The translations under genes were made by a program, and so were the position numbers. Positions 1 to 63,888 of a DNA stretch of 64,000 bases are shown piece by piece. The stretch comes from Prostheceraeus crozeri (Eukaryota > Platyhelminthes > Polycladida > Euryleptidae). Below the pieces are notes generated by a model that was given only the letters and a program-made list of their open reading frames with translations, was not told where the DNA came from and searched no databases. How positions within the stretch are numbered: the first letter of the stretch is position 1; each line of letters starts with the position of its first letter. The stretch is taken from assembly GCA_907163375.1 (NCBI GenBank), contig CAJQUW010009001.1:1-64000 (forward strand), read 5' to 3'.

Positions 1-840
1 GAAATACCACTAAGTTTAAAATCACTGTAGCAACTTCAAGTAGAGTCCTAATCAAACAAGCTGCAATTGCATCTAAAGAAAAAATGGCTGAAATTAATTT
101 TTAAATATCAAGATGCAAAGTGCCCGTACATTCAAAGGACACCTCAGCACTTTTCGTCCCAATAGGCATGACATAGCTATCAGGATGGCTTATTCATAAG
201 TTGAGTACAATTTTTGCACGTATTAACCTATGTAGACAATAACCTCATATCGATGTACTCCTTTCGAACCCCCAGTTGCTGAGCGATTTTCGAGTTCTTT
301 TCCTTTTCCTGCGTTTCTCATCTCTTTCCAAAGAAAGCAACAGCATATTCTGGGCAAATCAGTCACGATATTTCGATTGAGCGCAAAGCCGAGAGTCTGA
401 TTCTCAATAAGGAAAATAACCTCGATCCTCCTACGCGAATATGCTGTAAATGTAATTCGACCAAGAATTAGGGATTGGTCGTCAGTGCTTGATTATCACT
501 GAGTGAATCCACTTCAGATAGGCAGAATAGACCATTGTGAGCCATATTTTAACTAATGAATGCAAATTAAGGCCGAAATATCCATTAGGAAAAATAACCC
601 ACAACACGCGGAATTTGAAATCTTTGATAGATGTTAAAATCGATGTAACAGACAGATGGAGCTTGTAACAGCCAGCTAATAGGCAGTAAATTGAATAGAG
701 CACATCAATTTATCTATATATGTAGCCAACACACTATACAGAAGCGTAGATTTGATAACCCTATTTTATGGGGTCAAGATGACTTAATTTATGGGGTCGA
801 AATGTCAGGGGGTCGAAATGACTTGACACCCGACGATCGC

Positions 841-944
841 GTTCATTGAACGTTCGTTGAGAGTTGGCACGCGAACCAAACTGATGGACAAAATTAGGTT
901 CGCGAACTTAGCAAATCCGAACCCTCAACGAACGTTCAATGAAC
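841..944. repeat. 104-bp nested hairpin
   Basis: The outer arms 841-861 and 924-944 are perfect 21-bp inverted repeats containing GAACGTTC. Inside them, CGCGAACC (870-877) pairs with GGTTCGCG (897-904). No transposase or target duplication was recognised. It may be a small foldback MITE or the paired end of a larger element. Confidence 0.75.
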
Positions 945-1768
945 GTTCGTGCGCCGGTGGGGAGGAAGTCAACGAACTAGGCTTCATATATGCTAATAGG
1001 GTACAGCGAATATCAAGCGAGCAGCTAGCTTTTCAATGAAGTAAGCGATTAGCGCGCTACATTGGCATTCGAAAAGCATCGCCAATCGAGAGCGAACAGC
1101 AGCGTTTTTGCTCCTAAATTAGCAAGCTTTTCGCCAGCATTTTGCGAGACAAAACGGAAGCTATGCGCTCGTTATTCGCTCGAGATATGTGCCAGCTAAT
1201 CGCGAGCTTTTTTCCCAGTGGGGTACAATTATATACCTTGCAATATGGATAAAAACGTCTAAAATTATCAGTTTGATATAAAAATGTTGTTTTTCGTATC
1301 TATGTATCACAAATACATAGATATAATAATTATGTACATATAAAATATATACATAGAATAGAATTATAAAATAAAGTATAAATTAATAAATTATATAATA
1401 AAAACAATAAGATATCTTTTGGTATGAAAAACATAATTAACACATAGAAAATTAGATTTCGTCAAAATTGACGAAATGGCCGTTAAAAATAGGAAAATAT
1501 ACCGGACGTCCTATAGTGTTAATATTTTTCACCAACTTGTACTTCTTCAAAATTAATCGATCCTTTCTATGCAATAGAAATCCAATACATACAATTATGA
1601 TAAGTATGTAATATACTTATTATACTATTATACTTAGGGATAACATGAGCTATATCGACCTCCGGGGCAACGCCACGAAATTTCACTAAAGCTAGTCTCA
1701 CTGTTTCATTCTTTTTCGTATCTCATGCCAATGTGCCACATAATAGGATATCTGATTATATGCATCAA

Positions 1769-1821
1769 CCCGGTGAAAAAAAACTGTCGGCCAGACAATT
1801 TACCGAGTTTTTTTCACCGGG
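1769..1821. repeat. 53-bp A/T-armed hairpin
   Basis: CCCGGTGAAAAAAAACT on the left faces AGTTTTTTTCACCGGG on the right. The arms are about 17 bp and differ by one A in the run. The loop contains GTCGGCCAGAC, itself a short palindrome. Function is unknown; it is probably a miniature inverted-repeat remnant. Confidence 0.65.
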
Positions 1822-2548
1822 AATATAGTCTACAAAAAATTTTTGCATTTTGAAAAGTGTAACAAGGCCTAAATTGTTGTCTGAATTTTGTAGGAAGTCT
1901 CAGGAGAGCAGCTCTTAACAAAATTGATTCTATTTTTTCAGGAAAAATAATTACAAGACCGACATATTATAAATCTGCAGATGAAGATCCAAAAACGATC
2001 GTGACCCCAGTTGACGGTATACGATTGTTTAGCATGATGCACCTAGCCCTTCTGACCTAGTAATAAATGAATTCGTTTCTATACCTCTGCCATTGTCGTT
2101 TTGAGATGTAGCCTACCAAATAACAACTGATATTGAGAATGGGATTTCGCATACATTTTTGGGATGTTTCATATATTTGCATCTACTGAAATTGGCAAAA
2201 TATGGATATCATGCAATACTTGACTTAAGTAAAAGTTCGACTACAGCAGTTTTATTGTCAATTTTGACACACTAGGAATAACTAATAATGGTAGCCGACT
2301 CCTAGTGCTCCTTTTGCCCTGCATTCTTGCTAGTAACATGCAGACGGCAGACATGAATGGGAGCTCTAATCTGCAATCCGAATGTCATGATTTTTAAGTT
2401 ATCAAAATACCGCATGAGAATCTGTCGACTTCTTAGATTACTGTTATTTGTCGATTGTTATTCTACGAGCACGCAATTTTTCAGTGTCCTTTCCATCTCG
2501 ATATATAAAGGAATTCACTGCAGTGTTATTCGAATTTACATGGAATCA

Positions 2549-2554
2549 TTTATT
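2549..2554 (-). promoter_or_regulatory. Candidate polyadenylation signal AATAAA
   Basis: The plus-strand TTTATT reads AATAAA on the minus strand, about 150 nt after the helicase stop codon. This is the nearest canonical hexamer I noticed downstream of the stop. The position is plausible for a 3' UTR, but the hexamer is common in AT-rich DNA. Confidence 0.4.
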
Positions 2555-2706
2555 TATCATGTTCGCAAAAGATTGAAATGAAAACATTTCATTTGATCAT
2601 CGATTTCGTGTACTTCGTTGAAAGTTCAACTCTTATACTGTCACTCAAAGGAGATTTACAAATACACAGACGAGACAGGTACATGAGAACTAGGGAACAT
2701 TAAAAA

Positions 2707-54025
<51,319 letters not shown>

Positions 54026-55319
54026 TTATAAAACAAATGCATTTTCAAGTGAAATCAATCTTTTGTTTTCAAATTGAACTGATCAATTTTCAAATGATTT
54101 GCTTTCAAATTGATATGAAAATTATTCTGGTATCTGTCAGATACCATGTTCACTGAGCTTTTATATTAATGAAAATATGAATGAATTGATGAAAGCACTA
54201 TGTATTAAAATTCTCCTACAGATGCGCTGCGCATATTGAAGACATTATAACCATGTAATATTTCTAACCTACATTAAATACCATGATGGTCACTAAGGTC
54301 TAGTAGGCTACCACGTCAGGTCACCGAGGACATTGCAAGATACCTGAAGTTAGTGGAATACCCAGCTACTCCTTGATGAGAACCTGGAACTAATTACTTG
54401 AAAAGCGAAATCAGAGAGGCGATGGAATGACTGATAAACATGAACCGGACGCTACGTGGAAATCCGAGTTGTTGTCCGATCCGTTGTCGAGTTGACGCGG
54501 ACATTGGAAATTGGCTTGAGACATTGGGAGTTTCTTCTGCTAGTATATATTAATTGCCTTAACTAGTTCAATCTTAATCTGATCACATGGATTCATACTT
54601 GAAATGAACTTAGCTAGCTATATTCAAATGCTGCAAGCAAACCCTAAAAATTCAGTATTTCTTTAAGTAACACATCCTGAATGTTTCAACTACGTAGGGA
54701 TAGGTGAATGGTGGGACCAAGCCCACCCTGCTGAATTCCTACGTCTGGGGTATTTTGATCTCAAAAAGTAGTCATATGTATCATGTTTCTGTATATTCAT
54801 ATATACATATATGAATTCATTCATGAAACAAGAAACAACAAAAACAAGAAGTAACATGTTTTGCAATAGCACTGCCTTTCGACGCTAGACCCGATGAATT
54901 AGAAATCAGCTACAGGTGTGTTAGACTACACCGTCAAGGCAATAACAGGCATCCAAACAAGCAATCATGTAAAACAGGAGGCCAAACTAAGTAAACATAA
55001 AAGTCTCCAAAATGAAGCTGTTTTTTCAGTAATTTGCTTGCTTTTGACAATTTTCATAAATTTTTGTCTCAATGAGTTGAAGAAAAATGCGAAGATTACA
55101 ACAATTTTCAAGCAAGCGGTGTTATACACTGGTGGCAAAATGTCTTACCCATCCCCTGCGAAATACCTGTTTTGATGATTTCGCAGTCTCTCATTACTCT
55201 CATTATTGGTTATTTCAGCGATTTTACTTTTATCAACGTCGAAACGCGACCAGGCGGGAACCTGTTGACGACTGGATGTTGTCTTGTTGGTTTTTATTCT
55301 TTTCACAACTATTAATTTT

Positions 55320-57432
55320 ATGTTCAGAAGGCGGAAGTCCATATTGCAATATTTTATTGATGGTTCGCTAAGCTCATCGCTGCCTCTTAGAGCGGACACG
55401 GCAGATCAAGTGACATCAGACTATCGGGAGTGAACACTACGCATTTGCATATCAGTCGAACAATGAAAACGGTGTCTGAATAAGGCATGTAACAATACAG
55501 TAAGATCACGTACGAAGTCAATAGAGTCAATCACAGATGATGAGATAGCGAAGGAAATAAAATTAAATAAAGGGAAAGAAAAGGAAAGTTAAATCAAAGT
55601 ACAATCATACAAATATTCTTTTTGAACACACAATACTGGTTTGGTAAAACGAATCTGTACAGCCTCTGCAACACGTAGCTCAAATGGTGAGCGGCACTGT
55701 CTCACTACTTTAAAAAGTCTTTGTTGGGAGGTATGGAGCAGGTTGAGGCATGGCGGGTAGCCGAACGGGGATCAGAACGGGTAGCCGTTGTTGGTTAAAA
55801 CACGTCTGAGCAATGCTTTCCATAGTCTTTCCCGCAAACTGGATGAGTGGTTTTTACAACCCATTTTATCATCCTTCAAAAGCAACTGCGTGCGGAATTC
55901 ATCTGCGTTCGCCGATGCTATGCGCCAGATGACTGTTGATGATCAGCACATCCTGATAGGTTTCGACTTGAGTAGTCTTTTCACGAACATCCCTGTCCAA
56001 GAGACTATAGATATAATATGTGATGAACTCTACCGACGAGGAAAACCACCTCCAAAAGTAGGCCGACTGCCTATTAGTGAAGTTAATGTCCGGCGTTTAC
56101 TCAGCCTCGTTACCAAGAATGTGAAGTTCGCTTTTGATGGTGAGACATACCGACAGGCCGCCGGCGACCGGGCAGTCCGCTGAGCGGCTCGTTCGCCGAT
56201 ATTTTTGTCGGTTTCTGTGAGTGGAGCCTACTCCGTAACTTTCGGCCAACTTCCTACCTCCGATACGTCGATGATGTCCACGTTATCATCAAGCAACAAG
56301 ACCTTGAGAAGTTTAGACTCTCTTTATCGTCGTTACATGGAAATCTCAAGTTCACCGAAGACAGTGGAGATCACTTCCTAGATGTCTCACTTCATGTTGT
56401 TGACGGCCGGATACAGACCTCGGTATACCGGAAGCCAACATTCTCTGGGGTATACATCAACTACTACTCCTTTTGCCCTAGAGTTTACAAGGTGAATCTA
56501 GTGAAGTCTCTGTTCCATCGTGCGCATCGCCTCTGCTCTCCGGCTCATCTTGAAAGGGAGTTTACGCTGCTCAGACGTGTTTTAACCAACAACGGCTACC
56601 CGTTCTGGTTCATCGAGAGACATTCAACTCCTGTAGTGCGTCCTCAGATACCCACTGTGCCCAAGAAAGAGGTATTCTTTGCGGTTCAGTACACCGGGAA
56701 CTCCTCAGCTCAGATAGCGAGCAGCATTGTGAAGATGGTAGAGCGCGCTTTTACTCACGTGCGGTTGAGAGTGTGGTACCGGACTCAATCACTAGCACCC
56801 AACGCCCCCAAAGTTCCGACGTTTCACCGTTCTTGTGTGGTCTATGCCTACAACTGCGCCTGCGGAGCAGGCTATTTGGGACGCACGGAACGTTCTTTGG
56901 GCACAAGGATAGATGAGCATTTACCGAAGTGGTGCCTACAACAACAGAGCCGACCACTGTCAAGGGCCCTCCCAACCTCTGCCGTGACACGCCATGCCTC
57001 AACCTGCTCCATACCTCCCAACTAAGACTTTTTTTAAAGTAGTGAGACAGTGCCGCTCACCATTTGAGCTACGTGTTGCAGAGGCTGTACAGATTCGTTT
57101 TACCAAACCAGTATTGTGTGTTCAAAAAGAATTTGTATGATTGTACTTTGATTTAACTTTCCTTTTCTTTCCCTTTATTTAATTTTATTTCCTTCGCTAT
57201 CTCATCATCTGTGATTGACTCTATTGACTTCGTACGTGATCTTACTGTATTGTTACATGCCTTATTCAGACACCGTTTTCATTGTTCGACTGATATGCAA
57301 ATGCGTAGTGTTCACTCCCGATAGTCTGATGTCACTTGATCTGCCGTGTCCACTCTAAGAGGCAGCGATGAGCTTAGCGAACCATCAATAAAATATTGCA
57401 ATATGGACTTCCGCCTTCTGAACATAATTTAT
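55320..57432 (+). mobile_element. Penelope-like retroelement with inverted arms
   Basis: A reverse transcriptase part lies at about 55810-56490 (FDLSSLFTNIP, then YVDD near 56265) and a GIY-YIG endonuclease part near 56840-56930 (YAYNCACGAGYLGRTERSLG). The outer arms are inverted copies of each other: 55320-55757 mirrors about 56990-57432. A further inner piece, about 55770-55812, mirrors 56570-56612. CAACTATTAATTTT flanks both sides (55306-55319 and 57433-57446), a 14-bp target duplication. Inverted partial copies are known for this family. It is 5'-truncated and broken in a few places; the near-identical arms suggest no great age. Confidence 0.85.
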
Positions 57433-57461
57433 CAACTATTAATTTTGCTACCTTTTTTAGA

Positions 57462-58455
57462 TTAACGGGCTACACAAATGTTCCGACGCTAACCTCCAAA
57501 GGATTGGCATGCTAATTACTGGTGTCTATTTCTATCTAAGTTCCTATTAAATCGAGCTCGAAGAAACTTTGACGCAAGGGATCACTTGTTAAGTGACCTT
57601 GTACGATCTCATACACTTCAGGGTGAAGTCCAGCTCGTATAGCGAAATGTCATGGACCCCGGGAAGGTCCTACCGGCACGCCTTAGATCCCTTAGACGCC
57701 TTATTGCTTAACACTTGAAGAGGATCATGTGTATGATGGACCAATAGACCAATGGACCAACCAGCTCCACCTATGAGGCGCCAAGTGAGTCAACAAATGA
57801 ACTAGTGTTGTCACCTCTTCCAAACAGATGGAAATAGGGTTTCTCTCCTGAACGCCTGTGCAATAACCGCCGCTCATCCGGTGCATAGAGGTTAAAGCGC
57901 GATTCTTCGAAACAGAGGGATACGGCTGAAATGCTCGATCGACCATTTCTAATGCTCTCTAGTCCAACTGATTCTCGTTTTCTTCACATTCTTAGAGAGC
58001 AGTGGCTTCAATTTTGACTTGTGGGTGTTTGCAGGCCTACCCCATGCCTAGGAGCATGAGTCACAACCTCCTTCGACCATGGAAATACCCTGATGCTCCA
58101 TGGAGACCATTAGTCGATGACCATCATCGCTTACAGCTCTGTAGAAGCACGTCGACGACTCTCTGGTGATCGCTATTAAGTCTTCGATCGCTCATCGCCT
58201 TCGAGCAACCTGGACCTCTGGATAACATTACATTTCTTTGATAATTCGGTCGACAGCTCTGCGTTTGTAAGTTCTTTGAGATATTGGTGTGTTCGACAGT
58301 CCTTCATTTTTCAAAGCAGCGGTAATGCCGCGAAAATATATGCAGTTATTCCTACACGCGTTAACTTGAAGCGCTAAAGATGTGATGCAAAGAATCAGGA
58401 GAAATCTCAAAATATCTTGAAAAATGGGCATGGGCAAGACTTTGTGCCACCCGTG
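57462..58455 (-). pseudogene. Tc1-like transposon, decayed
   Basis: The minus-strand 5' end CACGGGTGGCACAAAGTCTT (58455 inward) is flanked by TA and resembles Tc1 ends. A degenerate partner may be ACGGGCTACACAAATGTTCC near 57466. Coding traces include SQRTYKRRAVDRIIKEM, a ...VKK.RISWTREH stretch, DESRFNLYAPDE (second catalytic Asp region, about 57910-57880) and RRLLHRRSGE. Frames are broken many times and the third acidic region is not visible. A length of about 1 kb fits a Tc1 element with internal loss. Confidence 0.6.
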
Positions 58456-59255
58456 TATATGCACTATGAGCACGGTGATTTCTGGGATTCGATTTCAAGG
58501 TGAAGCCTGCAAGGGAAACCAGGAAACCGCACAGATGTCACACATAGCATATTGATATATGTGGAATATAACATTTCACTCGATTTCAGACATATTTAGT
58601 CGAAATTCATCCGAAAATTCTGACAATCTTATCTTTTGAACTGTCTGATTGCATATAAATCAGGCGGCAATGTAGTGTCTTAATTTATGTTTTGAAAGGA
58701 TATCCCAGTAACTTATGAAGGATTCGCGAATTTCATCACGAAAAACATGCATTGCTATGTACTTGTGGTGATAATTGCCCTCAACTAATATCGTAAAGTT
58801 GCAAGGATGATCGACCACGAGCCTTAAAAACCATGAAAGAGCATGCACGCAACCGAGACTCTCCTTTCTTGATGAAATTATGAGGTTGCGTAATATGGGT
58901 CAAACAATGCTGTAGTCCAAAGAGAAATCATTTGCAATACAAGGATATTATTGCATATACCTTAGTCTAGTTATTAGACCTAGAAAAGCAAATTTGGTCG
59001 ATATACAATAACAGCTTAAGATGTGATGAAAGACCCAGAATCGCCACGGAATTAGAAGCTTGAGTCCTGGCCGCCACCCTGTGTAAATGGCCATTGATTT
59101 TGGAATTCTTTAATCGAAGGTGAAACAATGCTCAAGCAAGATAGGGTGACTTTTAGAAAAAATCAAAATCTGAGCATCATATCAAGTTGCTACTATATCA
59201 GAGGTGGTACGCCAGGGTCGGTGACATGTCACATCAGCATTTGCCGTGTCACATT

Positions 59256-59299
59256 GCAATAATAACAATAATAATATTAGTAATAATAACAATAATAAG
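59256..59299. repeat. AAT/AAC-type microsatellite
   Basis: Irregular AATAATAACAATAATAATAT units. Simple-sequence DNA; the Asn-rich short ORF over it is an artefact. Confidence 0.8.
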
Positions 59300-59529
59300 T
59301 CTTTTCATACTCGAAGCATATTAGGAAAGTTTAGTTTTCAATATTATCGCACTAAATATGGGATGCAGGGGTTATCCAAGCACAATTTCCTCCCAAAAAT
59401 GATGTTCTCGCAACGAAGTACGGTACTAACAGTTTCAATTACGTTTCAATCACGTATGAATGAACTAATGATTTTATTCCATTCTAAATTTCGTACATGA
59501 AAGCCAATGACTTGCTGAGAAAACGAACT

Positions 59530-59850
59530 GCACCGGAAGTGTTCTTTATTACAAATGCAAAGCAAAATATTGAAAAATTACACTCAGTGAAATCGATTTA
59601 AAGAAAACAATTAGGCTTATTGTAGTATGGTATGGCGCAATATGACAAGGTGTGCATGATATGGTGTATTGAAGTCAATTAAAGCTTGTAATGGACGTAT
59701 TGCGTAACAGCAAGTTTTCTTTTTTACAAATACGAAACAAAATATTGAAGAATAACTCTGTAAAATCGATTCAACGAAAACAATAATTACAGTATGGTAT
59801 GGCGCATTGCAGTCAATTAAAGCTTGTAATGGACGTATTGCAGGACAAAA
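59530..59850. repeat. Imperfect tandem duplication beside the hAT transposase
   Basis: Both units share ACAAAT(G/A)C, AAAATATTGAA, AAATCGATT, GTATGGTATGGCGCA, GTCAATTAAAGCTTGTAATG and GACGTATTGC. The first unit is about 190 bp and the second about 140 bp. They lie just 3' of the transposase stop and are probably subterminal repeats of that element. Confidence 0.75.
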
Positions 59851-59876
59851 ACAAAGTAGAACATATGTACAAAAAA

Positions 59877-62286
59877 CTAAGGCACCCGTTTTCTTTTTCT
59901 GCCAGCTTCCATTAGCTTCAACTTCTTCTCGTTGGCAGATTTCTTCATTTCCTGACTTCTCGTTATCAGGGCATTCGCGGCATTGATTTTGTTGATGTCA
60001 ACCCTCGAGCAGCCTTCAGTTAGTAACTTCGTTCCTTCATTCAACAAACCTTCAGCTTCAAGCAATTGACGCTGGACATCAGCCATGTCCTCATCACGCT
60101 TTGTGACTTTCTGCTCCTCATGAACGCTTTGTAGCAATTTCTTCTGCTGTTCAATCCTCTCGAGGTAATTGACTCTTGCACTCGTTACTGCCTTTCTGAG
60201 GGACTGTGTCAACGGCAATTTTGCCGGATTGCCTTTATGCTTTTTCATAAACGAACTAGTTGAACGATAACCGTTCAACGTTGCGCCAGTCATTCTTGTC
60301 CGTTTTGGAGTCAGCAACAGTTTGTTTTCGCTGAATGAGCGCTCCACATCAGCATTGCCGTGTGAAAGAGTCAAACACAATTTAACGAGCTTGGCTACAC
60401 TTGGATATTTGCATGTACCATTTGTAGCCTTGATCCTGAAGATTTTTCGCCAATAGTCTTCTATCCGTTGCCCAGCATTGGCATCAACGTCATCTTCATT
60501 CTCTTTCTCATCATCAGATTCCTCCGAGTCAACTTCCATCGGGATGCATTGCGAACTAGTGTCACCGAGATCTTCAACTTTCAAAGCCTTCCACTCATCA
60601 ACGACAGCATCTATTTTGTCCCGAGGGAATAGTTTGATGGCAACAGCCAAACGTCGCACAGCTTCAGACGACCACACAGTCTTCCTGGCAAGTGGGGGGT
60701 GCAACGCTTGCAAATCACGCAAAATGGGATTATTGAGGGGCAATTTTTTCAACAGGAGTGAGACAACATCGATGTAGAAGGTCTTTGCGCGATCAAGAAA
60801 ATCATCGAATTCTTCTTCATTTATCTTGCCTTCTGCCTTCAAAGAAGCCAGCGACTTGAGGCAATCATGGCCAATGTATGGACGCTTCAAATGATTTGCA
60901 GATGACTGATAAGTTACTTCGCAAAGCTGTAGACCTCGGGCCTCACCAATTTCCTTTTCAGTCACGAAGCGTCGAAGAAGTGTAAGAATCAAAGTTGACA
61001 ATTCATCATGTAGCACATGAATAAGAGGAGCTTCACTCTGGAGCATCCTTGTCACTCTCGTGAAGATTGGCATCGCTGATTTCATGAACAGAATTTCCGG
61101 TAGGAGGACTTTGTTGTTCAGGATTTCCACCAATTTCTTTATCCTGCTGTTCTTTCTCTTCTCGGAATCACTGATCAAACGTGAGCGAAGAAAATATTCT
61201 CTTAACGCCGGATATTGTTCCAACAGTCGCTTTGTAATATCTTCAATCGTCAGCCACCGACTAGGAACATGTCGCAAGAAGATATGCTTCTTTATTTCTA
61301 GCTTTTCTTGGACTTTTTCAAAGTCCTCCCGTCTGACTGATGAGTCTGAAAAGAAATAGTAAAGCTCCAGTCCCAGAGATTCAACATCATTGCCAAACTT
61401 GTCGTAGGCAGAGCAGAATGCATTGTGAACTTTGTGAATGTTGCAAGTGTCTATATCAACTAAATCAGGATTCAGCTTCTTCTTTGCCTCCTTTGTCAGG
61501 GCTTTCATGACGTTGGGGCACAGTTGAAATTTGCAACAATTTCTTTGTGTACAGAGGCGTGGCAACATCGGCAAGCTTCTGGTATAGCAATTTGTGATTT
61601 ACACGTCCCAGTGTCACACTTGAAAGATGATATACCACCACGCTTTCGTTTTCCTCCGAGTAATAGCGGGCCAGCACGTCCAATTGCCGCCAATGCTTAG
61701 CAGTGGTGGTTTCGTCAATTTCAAGAGTGTAGGCAAGAGCTGTGTTACGTATCTCGTTTTCAACAAGAGATTTGAAGTGTGGTCCAAGACCATCAGACAA
61801 TATACGTGTGGCTTTGTTCCTCTTCATTTGCATTCCTTTTGCAATTTCGGAATCGGGAAACATTGACGAAAATGACGGAACCATGGTATCACAAACATTT
61901 ACAGGTATGTTACAAACGGCTAATGAAGTACAAAACATAGCTTCCGCATTCACAATCTTTTCATCAAGTGACAATCCAGCTGATTTGCTACTCGATGATT
62001 TGATGGAACTTGTAAGGAGAGTTTGAGTACGTTTCAATTGCTTCAGCTTCTTATCACTATCACGGTGCCGTGCCGAGGCACTGATGTGACTTGCTGCTCC
62101 TCCATGTCTACTCAAAGCACTTCGACCATGTTGGCCTACATCAATTTCGATATCACAAATCAAACAATGAGCCTTATACAAGTCGTTTGTAGATGAAGAA
62201 GTGCACCAGTAAGAAATAGGATCATCATTTTCATCATTGCCTTGCAGCATGGTATTCTTAAACACTTGACGGTGCCTTCCTGACAT
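59877..62286 (-). pseudogene. hAT-family transposase, near full length, one frame break
   Basis: The N-terminal frame starts at 62286 (MSGRHRQVFKN) and has a BED-like finger (HCLICDIEIDVGQHGRSALS then RHGGAASH, residues about 39-67) and LEIDETTTAKHWRQLDVLAR, whose D fits the first catalytic Asp. A frameshift lies near 61510-61560, where LQIST gives way to CKFQLCPNVMKALTKEAKKK. The C-terminal frame runs to 59877 (565 aa) with HVPSRWLTIEDITKRLLEQY, an acidic loop (EESDDEKENEDDVD), the hATC block LTLSHGNADVERSFSENKLL (E of VERSF is the likely catalytic Glu) and a long coiled-coil tail ending in a basic GRKRKRVP. About 810 residues in all. Terminal inverted repeats were not identified. Confidence 0.85.
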
Positions 62287-63019
62287 AGTTCATCCTGAAA
62301 GACGAAAGCAAAATCCTGCATAAGCATGAGTACGGCTGAAAACAAGGACATGCGAGTACTACATGCACATGCATAGCACTATCGTATGAGTGATTCATAC
62401 TTGTCCAAACAAGGGTTGCTCCATCTATGATTTATCATAGGCAGTGATGCAGTTGTTTCCTGATATTCTGGAATTTAGGCCTAAATACATAAATTCACAC
62501 ACTGCTAATTCAAAGGAATGGACTTGAAAGTATAATTTGGGTCCAAGGAAAAATCCGGCAATATGAATAATAATCCATGTGTAGAAAGTCTTTAACATCG
62601 GCGCTAGTCAAATCTGTTGGGTAAAAGCAAAAGAAATCTGAATCAAAATTTCATCCAGCCTTATTACACCTGCTTTTACGTTTTTTGTTGTATTTAATCT
62701 GACTAATTGATCCGAAAAAATCCTTACATTTGGACAAATATTAATCGTTCGGCACCGAAAAACATGAAAGAATAAGAATTCTGATAGAGACTCGTCAAAT
62801 ACATGTATGACAGATTTTCCTAGAGCAATTACATCATCCCTAAGACAATTCATTTTGCCTATCCAATAGTGATTATCTTTAACATGTGTTTCATAAATCA
62901 CGTGAAAATGATTAGCAGCTTAATGAGGAGTTTCAAATAAGTACATGTAGATTGTAGAGGTAAATCTTTTTAACGAAGCTGGTAGAAAGTATTACTATCT
63001 AAGCTTCAGGAAAAGTGCT

Positions 63020-63093
63020 GGTGATCGGTGGATTTGAACCACTGACTAGGCAGTCATGGCCTAGGCTCTAGGCCTACCAACTGAGCTATCACA
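63020..63093 (-). tRNA. tRNA-like sequence, probably pseudogene or SINE head
   Basis: On the minus strand: TAGCTCAGTTGG (perfect A box), an anticodon-like stem TAGGC/GCCTA with 7-nt loop CATGACT, and GGTTCAAATCC (perfect B box). The D loop is enlarged by about 5 nt, position 33 is A instead of U, and the acceptor stem has mismatches. A reading of the loop gives TGA (Ser) but it is unreliable. It is better seen as a tRNA-derived relic. Confidence 0.4.
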
Positions 63094-63307
63094 ACATGAA
63101 GGTGGCAGCTGGGGTTTTCGAGCATCAACAATGTCAGTGATGCCACTCCAAGAAAACTATATCAATTGAGTTCATGGTGTCCGATATGTCTATCCATTTA
63201 ACTTTCCCCAACTAAAGAACTGAAAATTTGGATTTTCAGGACAGACATACTTTTATTTGAAGGACCGATTCATGTAGAAATACACTTGTCCTTGCAATCC
63301 ATACTTG

Positions 63308-63385
63308 CACTAATCAGCAATGGTGCCCCCGGCGGGATTGAAACCCGTATTAAGGTCAATAGGCCTATCGGTGGTAGGCCTATGT
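63308..63385 (-). repeat. Second tRNA-like 3' half
   Basis: On the minus strand GGTAGGCCTA(...)CGGGTTTCAATCCCG followed by CCGGGGGCACCA resembles the T arm and 3' end of a tRNA. The TAGGCCTA element is shared with the tRNA-like sequence at 63020-63093. There is no full cloverleaf. Confidence 0.35.
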
Positions 63386-63632
63386 AACATGTCGGTACGT
63401 ATGTTATTGGCAGTGCTTTACACGCACAATGTACATGGTTTTAGTCAAAGCAAACAAAATAACAACTGAACAATTTATTGTCAAATCGAAATAGGTACAT
63501 TTGTTTTCATTTAGCACACATCACGTGTCGTATACGTAGTACGTTCCTGCACATTATCAGACATTGCAATGTCGAGGGGAGGGAAGGATAACAGGGAAGC
63601 AAGGACAAATGTAATGGAATCACAACAGTTAT

Positions 63633-63888
63633 TGGGGATCTGACTTCTTTGTAGCCTTGAAATCCACTTCAATCACCGGACAGATTCTCGATAAAATTCA
63701 GATAAAAGTTTCGATAAAAATCCAGATAAAAAATCAATAATCACGAAATCCATAGAAAACTGGGGATCTGACTTCTTTGTATCCTTGAAATCCACTTCAA
63801 TCACCGGACAGATTCTCGATAAAATTCAGATAAAAGTTTCGATAAAAATCCAGATAAAAAATCAATAATCACGAAATCCATAGAAAAT
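63633..63888. repeat. 128-bp near-perfect tandem duplication
   Basis: Unit 1 (63633-63760) and unit 2 (63761-63888) both begin TGGGGATCTGACTTCTTTGT and end AATCCATAGAAAA. I see two differences: GTAGCC against GTATCC, and the final base. Such identity implies recent duplication or an assembly artefact. Confidence 0.95.

Larger units (their letters stand above)
1..2706. other. Region downstream of the helicase gene
   Basis: No protein gene is recognisable here. The region is AT-rich, especially 1250-1640. It holds two perfect or near-perfect hairpins (841-944 and 1769-1821) and a short GGGGTC(A/G)A-type repeat at about 768-818. The part next to 2706 on the minus strand should be the 3' untranslated region of the helicase gene. 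Confidence 0.6.

Noticed and set aside
59195-62460. CAGAGGTGG and CAGGGTCGGTGACATG near 59200 as a possible hAT end for the transposase
   Set aside because: No inverted counterpart was seen to the right of 62286, so the ends of that element remain unset.
63568-63640. Short plus-strand frame MSRGGKDNREAR, like an RG-rich helicase N-terminus
   Set aside because: It is on the opposite strand to the helicase, ends in a stop after about 24 codons, and has no matching donor.
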